Position numbers and translations under genes: made by a program. A model generated the notes under the pieces. That model was given only the letters and a program-made list of their open reading frames with translations. It was not told the origin of the DNA and searched no databases. From positions 251-45,115 of the forward strand of contig JAPOIM010000034.1 of the NCBI GenBank assembly GCA_029978905.1: a DNA stretch of 44,865 bases, read 5' to 3'. Each line of letters starts with the position of its first letter. Position 1 is the first letter of the stretch. Shown in pieces: positions 9,893 through 16,580 of the stretch. Source of the stretch: Planctomycetota bacterium. GTDB taxonomy: Bacteria; Planctomycetota; Planctomycetia; Pirellulales; UBA1268.

Positions 9893-10786
9893 TCAACGAT
9901 CGAAGAAGCGACGAATCGCCCAGAGTGTTGCCGCCCGCCCCGCACGGGCGATCGAGCGGGTGAGGGGAATACTCTTCGGGCACACGGCCACGCAGTTTTG
10001 GGCATTCCCGCACATCTGAATGCCCCCGCGGTCTGTGAGGGCCTCAAGACGCTCGTCGGCGATCATCTTTCCAGTGGGATGCGAGTTGAAGAGCATCGCC
10101 TGGCTAATCGCGTGCGCCCCCAGGAAGTTCTTATCGAATGCGGCGGTACGGCGAGCCTCGAAGGCTTCGACCGACTCCCCTTCCATCCGCTGCACTTCCA
10201 CCTTCGTGAACTGCGGGCATGCCTCCATGCAGCAGCCACAGCTGATGCAGGTCGACAGCGGGTAGGCGTCTTCCTGCTCCTCTGGAGAAATACGCGGTCC
10301 GGGCCCTTGATCGTAGGAGCCGTCGATCGGCACCCAAGCCTTGACTCTCCCGAGCGAATGAAACACCCGGCGACGATCGACCATGAGGTCTCGCACCACA
10401 GGAAACTTGCTCATCGGCTCAAGCACGATCTCTTCCGGCTGCTCTTCCACCAGCCGGTCCACGAGCGCGGTGCACGCCATCCGGGTGCGACCATTCACGA
10501 GCATCGTGCACGACCCGCACACCTCTTCGAGGCAGTTGCAATCCCAGGCAACCGGAGCGACCTTGCGTCCATCTTCCGTCGTGCTGCGAGCCGCGATCTT
10601 CTGCAGAATGCTGATCACGTTCATGTTGGGCTCGTAGGGAATGACATGGCATTCCCAGTAGCTCTCCCGGCCAGGCGAATCCTGGCGGAGCACACGCACA
10701 CGCAGCGACTCGGGCGTTGCCTTCGCAGAGGTTCCTACCGCCGCTGCTCCGCTTCCATCGCTGTGCCCGTCAACCGCCCGAATCAT
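9893..10786 (-). CDS. sdhB: Succinate dehydrogenase/fumarate reductase iron-sulfur subunit
   Basis: Electron-transfer subunit of respiratory complex II. All three cluster motifs are visible in the 297-residue protein. The [2Fe-2S] ligands are in DCNCLEEVCGSCTM with a later Cys in RMACTA. The [4Fe-4S] ligands are in CISCGCCMEACP. The [3Fe-4S] ligands are in MCGNAQNCVAVCPKSIPL. The ATG follows TAGGAG by nine to ten bases. It is the last gene of sdhC-sdhA-sdhB, 76 bases after sdhA. A roughly 25-residue polar N-terminal tail precedes the ferredoxin fold. The gene order and SdhA type match the menaquinone-linked Bacillus-like complex; that assignment is inferred. Confidence 0.97.
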   Translation of the reverse strand: MIRAVDGHSDGSGAAAVGTSAKATPESLRVRVLRQDSPGRESYWECHVIPYEPNMNVISILQKIAARSTTEDGRKVAPVAWDCNCLEEVCGSCTMLVNGRTRMACTALVDRLVEEQPEEIVLEPMSKFPVVRDLMVDRRRVFHSLGRVKAWVPIDGSYDQGPGPRISPEEQEDAYPLSTCISCGCCMEACPQFTKVEVQRMEGESVEAFEARRTAAFDKNFLGAHAISQAMLFNSHPTGKMIADERLEALTDRGGIQMCGNAQNCVAVCPKSIPLTRSIARAGRAATLWAIRRFFDR

Positions 10787-10862
10787 GGCCTGATCTCCTA
10801 CTTCGGTTCGCCCCGAAACCCGTCATTCACACGTTTACACAAACCCAACCCGCGAGCGCCCG

Positions 10863-12824
10863 CTAGGCGCCGGCAGCCGCCAGCTTGGCGTTTTGGCGTT
10901 CCCGCCACACTTCTTCAATCACCTCGCCCCCAACGAGTCCGTACAGACGCGGTCGGGGTGTGATCAACGAGGTATCCACATCTTCGTACGTCAGCACGGG
11001 ATGCCCATCATCGCCATGGCGGGCGACCGTGGTTTTCAGCCACTTCTTGGTGTTTTCCTCAAAGCGATCACACCACTCCTCGGCAAGACGACGTCGCTCG
11101 ACAGGGTCGTCTGCCTCCACGCCTGGCATGGAAAACTCTGGCTTGTAGTGGGCCCCGCGGCACTCATCCCGCTGGAGCGCCCCCTTCAGAATCAGCTTGG
11201 CCAGAGGGAACATGTCGCCAAGCGCTTTGGCGAATACCACGTTTTGATTGGTCCAGCTGCCGGTGTCCGAGAGCGAGCACGTCTGCCAACGACGCTCAAG
11301 ATCGCAGACCGACTCGTAGGCTTCGGCCAGCTGGTCGTTGCGACGCACGACCGTACAGGCTCGCGTCATCACCTTCCCAAGTTCGTCGTGCAGGTCGTAT
11401 GGGTTCTCGCCGCCGGCGGGACGACTGAGCAACTCCGCATGCCGCCGTTCCTGCACTTTCACCGCCTCGGCAAAGAGCGGCGACGTGGCATCGGTGCGGG
11501 CTGCCTTGTCGAACGACGCCACCACGCTCGGGGCGACAAAAAGTCCGCTAAAAATGCAGGACAGCAGCGAGTTGGCCCCGAGGCGATTGGCCCCGTGGTA
11601 CTGGTAGTCGCATTCCCCGATCGCGTAGAGCGCGGGAACGTTGGTCTGCTGGTTTCGCGTCGAGCCTTCCACGAGCCCGCCCGTCGCGCTCCGCTCGTAA
11701 TCCACCCAGAGACCGCCCATGGAGTAGTGCACGGCAGGGAAGATTTTCATAGGCACAAACCGCGGATCGACCCCCTGGAACTTCTCATAGATCTCCAGGA
11801 TGCCACCGAGCTTGCGGTCAAGGGTTTCCTTGGGGATGTGCGTCAGATCGAGATAGACACACAACCGATCCTTCTCAACGGAGAGTCCCTCGTTGGTGCA
11901 GATGTTGAAGATTTCACGGGTGGCGATGTCGCGAGGCACGAGGTTGCCGTACTTCGGGTACCGCTCTTCGAGGAAGTAGATCCGCTCTCCCTCTGGGATG
12001 TCTCGAGGATCACGCGAGTCTTGGGGCGTCTTCGGAACCCACACTCGCCCCCCCTCACCGCGGGCGCTCTCGCTCATCAACCGCAGTTTGTCGGCACCCG
12101 GAATCGCGGTGGGATGCACCTGAATAAACTCGCCATTCCCGTAGAACGCGCCGGCGGCGTAGCAACGGCTCACGGCACTTCCCGTGCACACCATGGACAT
12201 CGTCGAGCGGCCAAAAACGAGACCACATCCGCCAGAGGCGACGATCACCGCATCGGCGGGAAAAGCGCGAAACTCCATCGTGACGAGGTCTTGGCAAATC
12301 GCCCCCCGGCAGCGCCCGTCGGCATCGAGCACCGGCTGCAGGAAGTCCCAAAACTCCCACTTCTTCACCTTGCCCGCCACTTCCCACCGTCGCACCTGCT
12401 CATCCAAGGCATAGAGCAGTTGCTGACCGGTGGTCGCACCGGAAAAGGCCGTCCGCTTGTAGAGCGTGCCGCCGAATCGACGCTGATCGCGGAAGCCTTC
12501 AGGGGTGCGATTGAAGGGCACGCCCAGCCGGTCCATCAGGTCGACGATCCGCGGCCCCCAGTCGGCCATTTCCTTGACGGGAGGCTGGTGTTGCAGAAAG
12601 TCGCCGCCATACACGGTGTCATCGAGGTGCTTCGACTCGTTATCGCCTTCCTGGCGGGTCTGCGTGTTGACGCTGTTGATGCCCCCCTGGGCACACACCG
12701 AATGAGACCTCTTCACAGGAACGAGGCTGACCAGATCGACATCGACCCCAAGTTCTGCGAGCCGCATGGTGGCGGCGAGACCTGCCAAACCGCCGCCGAT
12801 CACCAACACTCTCGGACCTGCCAT
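10863..12824 (-). CDS. sdhA: Succinate dehydrogenase/fumarate reductase flavoprotein subunit
   Basis: Catalytic subunit that oxidises succinate to fumarate with covalent FAD. The N-terminal dinucleotide fold is VLVIGGGLAGLAATMRL. The FAD-linking His is in KRSHSVCAQGGINSVN. HPTAIPG and SESARGEGGRVWVP carry conserved active-site residues, and the C-terminal helical domain contains RDECRGAHYKPEF. Length 653 residues is usual for the Bacillus/Bacteroidetes-type SdhA. I chose the ATG at 12824 over a GTG at 12830 because AAAGGAG lies nine bases before the ATG but only three before the GTG. It is preceded by sdhC with a 75-base gap. Confidence 0.97.
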   Translation of the reverse strand: MAGPRVLVIGGGLAGLAATMRLAELGVDVDLVSLVPVKRSHSVCAQGGINSVNTQTRQEGDNESKHLDDTVYGGDFLQHQPPVKEMADWGPRIVDLMDRLGVPFNRTPEGFRDQRRFGGTLYKRTAFSGATTGQQLLYALDEQVRRWEVAGKVKKWEFWDFLQPVLDADGRCRGAICQDLVTMEFRAFPADAVIVASGGCGLVFGRSTMSMVCTGSAVSRCYAAGAFYGNGEFIQVHPTAIPGADKLRLMSESARGEGGRVWVPKTPQDSRDPRDIPEGERIYFLEERYPKYGNLVPRDIATREIFNICTNEGLSVEKDRLCVYLDLTHIPKETLDRKLGGILEIYEKFQGVDPRFVPMKIFPAVHYSMGGLWVDYERSATGGLVEGSTRNQQTNVPALYAIGECDYQYHGANRLGANSLLSCIFSGLFVAPSVVASFDKAARTDATSPLFAEAVKVQERRHAELLSRPAGGENPYDLHDELGKVMTRACTVVRRNDQLAEAYESVCDLERRWQTCSLSDTGSWTNQNVVFAKALGDMFPLAKLILKGALQRDECRGAHYKPEFSMPGVEADDPVERRRLAEEWCDRFEENTKKWLKTTVARHGDDGHPVLTYEDVDTSLITPRPRLYGLVGGEVIEEVWRERQNAKLAAAGA

Positions 12825-12899
12825 CCTCACACGCTCCTTTGAAACAAAGCCTCGTCCGTCGCTGTCATCGCCCGGTCTGCAAAAAGATGTCTTGAACCA

Positions 12900-13691
12900 C
12901 TAGTGGGCAGGATCGCTGACTCCTGACGCGTCGGCTGCCTGCGGAGCCACCTTGCCTTCGAGCAGTTCGCGAGCTTCGGCCATCCGCCCTTCAACCGCCC
13001 GCGCCTCATCGACATCGACCATCCGCATGCCCGCCAGTCCGCCAAGGCCCGCAGCCCCAAGGGCCACGCCCACCGCCACGCTGAGCCAGCTTGCTCGCCG
13101 CATCGCGGCGGGGCTTGTCCAGATGCCCCAGGTGACACCAAGCGACCAGAGCCCGTTGGAGAGATGGTAGACCGCAGAGAGGACCCCGATGGCGTACAGG
13201 ACCGCCACCGCCATCGGCCGCAGAGCGGCGGAGGCCGTACTCGCGGCATGGTGCGGGTCGAAGGCCCCGCCGCCCAGCGGCTTCCCCATCGCGTGGAGCT
13301 GCCAGATATGCCAAAGGATGAACGCAAACGCGATCATGCCCGTGACGCGTTGCAGCGTGTAGCGAATGTTGCCGGAATAGGGGTACGAGCCCACATTAGG
13401 AAGTCCGCCGGCAATGATCGCCATCCCCACCGCGGCATGGAAAATCATGGGGAGGAAAATGAAGGCCCACTCGACCACGGGAAGCAACGGTCCCAGAGAA
13501 TGGATCATGTCGACTCGCGACTGAAACACTTCAGGCCCGCCAAGCACCGACGCGTTTGTCAGCAAGTGGACGACGAGAAACGCCCCCACCGGCACGAGCC
13601 CCGCGAGCGAAAAGAGGCGGTAAATCAGAAACTGATTCCGCTCGAGAAACGAGGGCTGGTCCGCGTTGGCCGATTGGCTCGAAGCACTCAC
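12900..13691 (-). CDS. sdhC: Succinate dehydrogenase cytochrome b subunit
   Basis: Membrane anchor of complex II that binds heme b and the quinone. About five hydrophobic segments are visible: LIYRLFSLAGLVPVGAFLVV, a segment with WAFIFLPMIFHAAVGMAII, MIAFAFILWHIWQ, MAVAVLYAIGVLSAVYHLSN and SWLSVAVGVALGAAGLGGL. Candidate heme-ligand His residues occur in VVHLLTN, IFHAAVG, LWHIWQ and VYHLSNG, which would suit a di-heme menaquinone-type anchor. A GTG at 13691, eight bases after AGGA, gives 263 residues and starts VSASSQSANADQPSFLERNQ; the longer upstream frame adds a Cys/Arg-rich part that does not fit. No separate sdhD is present, as expected for this type. Confidence 0.92.
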   Translation of the reverse strand: MSASSQSANADQPSFLERNQFLIYRLFSLAGLVPVGAFLVVHLLTNASVLGGPEVFQSRVDMIHSLGPLLPVVEWAFIFLPMIFHAAVGMAIIAGGLPNVGSYPYSGNIRYTLQRVTGMIAFAFILWHIWQLHAMGKPLGGGAFDPHHAASTASAALRPMAVAVLYAIGVLSAVYHLSNGLWSLGVTWGIWTSPAAMRRASWLSVAVGVALGAAGLGGLAGMRMVDVDEARAVEGRMAEARELLEGKVAPQAADASGVSDPAH

Positions 13692-13751
13692 CTGATGAAT
13701 CCTAAAGGGGGCAACTCGGATGAGCGGTGCACAAAACGCTCTGCGGAGCAC

Positions 13752-13779
13752 AGTATAGGAGCCGTCGAAACGCGGGCAA
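13752..13779 (-). promoter_or_regulatory. Predicted promoter of sdhCAB
   Basis: Read on the minus strand: -35 TTGCCC (13779-13774), spacer 16 bp, -10 TATACT (13757-13752). The -10 lies about 60 bases before the sdhC GTG at 13691, so it would drive the whole sdhC-sdhA-sdhB operon. It also lies inside the longer sdhC frame, which argues against the upstream start at 13802. Confidence 0.5.
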
Positions 13780-13960
13780 CGCACCCGACTGCAGCGACCC
13801 ACAAACAGGTCCCTGAGGCGGATTGCTGCACGTTCACGGCAAAAAACGCAGACGCCAAATGGCCTTTTTCACCAACTCTGTGGATACTTAAGCGAAGAGG
13901 GTGCGTGGTTCGTCGTCGAACCCACCACTCCGTCACCACCGAGCAACCCTACCACGCGTC

Positions 13961-14389
13961 ATGGACGGCCTTCCTCAAAACCTCACCCCGCACTCGGGAG
14001 ACCGCCCCGCGGTCTTGATCACCGACGACGACGTGGCGTTTCGAGAAACGCTGCGGGCGACCTTGGAACCCTGCGGCGTCGACACCCTTCTCGCGGGCGA
14101 CGGCATTGAAGCCGTCGAGATCGTCCGCAGCCGGGCGGTGCACGTGGCGGTGCTCGACATGCACATGCCCCGCCTGACAGGCCTGGATGCCATGCGTCGC
14201 CTGCGAGCCATGGGCTTAGACCTTCCCTGTATCCTGATTTCGGCTCGATTGGATGCGAGTCTGCGGGAGGCCGCAGGCCGAGCAAACGCCTACTCGTTGC
14301 TTCCCAAACCCTTTACACGAGCCGATTTGACCACGTCGGTATGCGGAGCCCTCGCAGCCCGCTACCACTGGACAGGGCCAAACAACTGA
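13961..14389 (+). CDS. Stand-alone response regulator receiver protein
   Basis: A 142-residue protein that is essentially one CheY-like receiver domain, with no DNA-binding output. The acidic pocket is ITDDDVAF near residue 25, the phospho-acceptor Asp is about D66 in VAVLDMHMPRLTG, the conserved Ser/Thr position is in CILISARLD, and the Lys is in LLPKPF. The chosen start MDGLPQNLTPHSGDRPAVL lies about 14 residues before the fold begins. TACCAC at 13950-13955 lies only five bases before the ATG and there is no Shine-Dalgarno site, so a leaderless transcript is possible. It sits next to a PAS-GAF-receiver gene on the same strand, and the pair may share a phosphorelay (inference). Confidence 0.88.
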   Translation: MDGLPQNLTPHSGDRPAVLITDDDVAFRETLRATLEPCGVDTLLAGDGIEAVEIVRSRAVHVAVLDMHMPRLTGLDAMRRLRAMGLDLPCILISARLDASLREAAGRANAYSLLPKPFTRADLTTSVCGALAARYHWTGPNN

Positions 14390-14412
14390 AGTCGCTGGCC
14401 CCAGCCGGTCGA

Positions 14413-14441
14413 TTGGCCCACAAGGCGACGCTTTTTATACT
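14413..14441 (+). promoter_or_regulatory. Predicted promoter of the PAS-GAF-receiver gene
   Basis: A -35 box TTGGCC (14413-14418), 17-bp spacer and -10 box TATACT (14436-14441). This is the best promoter match in the window. Initiation near 14448 leaves a 44-base leader with a good Shine-Dalgarno site before the GTG at 14492. The gene can therefore be transcribed apart from the receiver gene just upstream. Confidence 0.6.
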
Positions 14442-14491
14442 CGCGACCGTGCGTGGTTCGGTTCCGCGCGATCACCGCGCGGAGGAATGCC

Positions 14492-16258
14492 GTGTCGGAA
14501 ACACTCAACTTGGTGACGCTCGCTTCCGCTGCTCCGCCAGCGGTCGTGAAGAATCTGCTCGCCTCGTTGTCCGCACACGTCACCGCCTCCTCAAGTCTGG
14601 CGGAAGCCGCGAGCCAACTCGCCGAGGAGCACGCGGACGGTCTGCTTCTCGCCGGCCCAGAGGCGGCCGAACACCTCACCTCGCTGCTTCGTGATCACGA
14701 ACTGCTCACCCAGCTTCCCGATGGCGTGGCCTTGCTCGATGCCGAAAACACCATCCGTTGGGCAAATCCCGCGATGGTGGCCTGGTGTACGTGCGAGAGC
14801 GTGGTCGGCCACAACTTCTACGCCGTGCTTGGCGATCCGACGATTCTTGGCCCCGACTACTGCCCACTGCACACCGCGGTGGCCACCGGATCGGCAACGT
14901 CATCCACCCTGCGAATCGGGGAAAATCGCTATCTGCACGTGCATGCGACGTCGCTGGCGGGCGCACCCCTGACGGCCGCCACGCCCCCCGTCGCACCGCT
15001 CGTGCTGGTGTCGGTGCGTGATGTTTCCAGGCAGATCCTTGAGCAGGAGAAGCGGGCAGCGATCCATCAGGCGGGGCGACAACTGGCCGATCTCACGCCG
15101 GATGAACTCGCCGACATGACCATCGAGGAGCGGATCGATCTCCTCAAAAGCAACATCCTCCACTACTCCAAAGATCTGCTGAAGTTTGACGTGGTGGAAA
15201 TCCGCCTGCTCGACCCGCAGACCGGCAGGCTCGAGCCGTTGCTCGCCGAGGGCATGGAGCCGGTGGCTCAGGATCGCGTGCTTTACGCCCGCCCTGAAGA
15301 CAATGGGGTGACAGGGTATGTCGCCGCGACCGGCAAGAGCTACCTCTGCAACGACACCCTCGCCGACCCCCGCTACATCGAAGGCTGCCGCGACGCGAAG
15401 AGCTCTTTGACCGTTGCCCTCGAACTGCATGACCGGGTGATTGGGACCTTCAACGTGGAGAGCCCCAAGCCTGGGGCTTTTGACACCACCGACCTGCAGT
15501 TCCTCGAGATTTTTTCCCGCGACGTGGCAGCCTCCCTGAACACGCTCGAACTGCTGGTGGCCGAGAAAGCGTCGACCGCCGCCGAAAGCGTGGAGGCGAT
15601 CCACGGCGCAGTCGCACTTCCGGTCGACGCGATCCTGCACGAAGCCGTTGCCGTGATGGAGAAATACATTGGACACGACGCGGATGTGGTCGCCCGCCTG
15701 CAACGGATTCTGCGAAACGCACGCGATATCAAGCAGGTGATTCAAAAGGTGGGCGAAACGATGACTCCCACGCTGGCCCACGCCCAACTCCGCCAACACG
15801 ATCGCCGCCCAGGCCTTGCCAGCAGGCGGTTGCTAGTGGTGGATGCCGACGACCAGGTGCGGTCCGCCGCCCATTCCCTGCTCGAACGGTTTGGGTGCAC
15901 GGTGGAGGCGGCCCGCGACGGTGCGGAGGCAATCTCCCTCGTCCGCGCGAGCTGCGGAGAGCCCTACGACGTGATCATCTCGGACATCCGCCTGCCCGAC
16001 ATGAGCGGCTACGAACTTCTGCTCAAACTGCGGGATCTCATCGATCCCGTGCCATTGGTGCTGATGACGGGATTTGGCTACGACCCAGGGCATTCGATTG
16101 TGAAGGCTCGTCAAGCCGGGATCGAATTGGTGCTCTACAAGCCATTCCGGATTGACCAACTGCTCGACACGATTGACCGGGCCGTTGCCGCTTTTTCCGC
16201 TGAAAAGACGGCAGAAACGACGCTTCCCACACCGAGCGGCAGCCCCAGCGAAGGCTGA
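14492..16258 (+). CDS. PAS-GAF-receiver signalling protein without a kinase ATPase domain
   Basis: A 588-residue cytoplasmic signalling protein. A PAS-like domain (about residues 65-175) contains LPDGVALLDAENTIRWANPA. A GAF domain (about 210-355) includes VVEIRLLDPQTGRLEPLLAE and GVTGYVAATGKSYLCND. A helical region (about 365-425) reads IHGAVALPVDAIL and resembles a diverged histidine-kinase dimerisation helix. A C-terminal receiver (about 446-570) has the phospho-acceptor near D498 in VIISDIRLPDMSGYE, with LMTGFGY and LYKPF. No HATPase motifs (N, G1, F, G2 boxes) are present between helix and receiver. The GTG start is fixed by GGAGGA at 14481-14486, five bases upstream; an upstream ATG at 14453 is not needed. 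It probably senses a small ligand and modulates a partner kinase or phosphorelay. Confidence 0.85.
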   Translation: MSETLNLVTLASAAPPAVVKNLLASLSAHVTASSSLAEAASQLAEEHADGLLLAGPEAAEHLTSLLRDHELLTQLPDGVALLDAENTIRWANPAMVAWCTCESVVGHNFYAVLGDPTILGPDYCPLHTAVATGSATSSTLRIGENRYLHVHATSLAGAPLTAATPPVAPLVLVSVRDVSRQILEQEKRAAIHQAGRQLADLTPDELADMTIEERIDLLKSNILHYSKDLLKFDVVEIRLLDPQTGRLEPLLAEGMEPVAQDRVLYARPEDNGVTGYVAATGKSYLCNDTLADPRYIEGCRDAKSSLTVALELHDRVIGTFNVESPKPGAFDTTDLQFLEIFSRDVAASLNTLELLVAEKASTAAESVEAIHGAVALPVDAILHEAVAVMEKYIGHDADVVARLQRILRNARDIKQVIQKVGETMTPTLAHAQLRQHDRRPGLASRRLLVVDADDQVRSAAHSLLERFGCTVEAARDGAEAISLVRASCGEPYDVIISDIRLPDMSGYELLLKLRDLIDPVPLVLMTGFGYDPGHSIVKARQAGIELVLYKPFRIDQLLDTIDRAVAAFSAEKTAETTLPTPSGSPSEG

Positions 16259-16580
16259 AAAGCCTCTCTGGCGTTCGCGGTGGCACGCAAGCTCCTGAAA
16301 TCGAGGAGACGGCCGAGCCCCTTCGCCCTCACCGTCTGCCGGGCGATGCCGCAAAAAACGCCCCAATAAAGGCGTTTTCGCAACATCTGCCAGTTTCTCG
16401 GTTTCTCGCGCCCACATGGCCTTGACCCCCACGGCGCCGATTCGGTACTTCCCCGCCCGAGTCCGGAGCATTGGGAGCAATCCCGATGGCGTGGCGAGCG
16501 ACGCGATCGTCCTCCCACCTCCGGCAGATGCGGCCCGCAGACGGGCCGAAGCGACATCCATCCCTCAGGGAATTAAAGCC
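16259..16580 (+). other. Intergenic region and likely leader of the secretin gene
   Basis: This 322-base stretch holds a terminator-like hairpin (16355-16378), a TTGACC -35-like box (16422-16427) with a weak TACTTC 18 bases later (16446-16451), and a perfect hairpin CGGCCCG-CAGA-CGGGCCG at 16531-16548. The secretin frame is open back to an ATG at 16416, but the candidate promoter overlaps that start and the encoded residues carry no recognisable signal peptide. I therefore read the stretch from about 16458 to 16580 as a structured 5' leader. Confidence 0.35.
16355..16378 (+). terminator. Intrinsic terminator-like hairpin after the PAS-GAF-receiver gene
   Basis: AAAACGCC (16355-16362) and GGCGTTTT (16371-16378) form an 8-bp stem with an eight-base loop and end in four T. 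It lies about 100 bases after the stop and before the secretin leader. Confidence 0.5.

Noticed and set aside
9632..10963. A 443-codon plus-strand frame opposite sdhB and the helicase upstream region
   Set aside because: It has no domain signature, and sdhB on the opposite strand has all three cluster motifs.
10893..12842. A 649-codon open frame on the plus strand covering all of sdhA
   Set aside because: It is exactly antisense to a well-supported sdhA. The translated sequence is His/Arg/Pro-rich without domains, and such frames are expected opposite genes with high third-position GC.
14453..14491. An ATG at 14453 as the start of the PAS-GAF-receiver gene
   Set aside because: The GTG at 14492 has a near-ideal GGAGGA site, while the ATG lies within about 12 bases of the predicted -10 box.
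16416..16580. An upstream start for the secretin at 16416
   Set aside because: The 55 added residues do not resemble a signal peptide and a TTGACC box lies at its first codons. The internal ATG at 16581 fits an exported protein better, though this is not proven.
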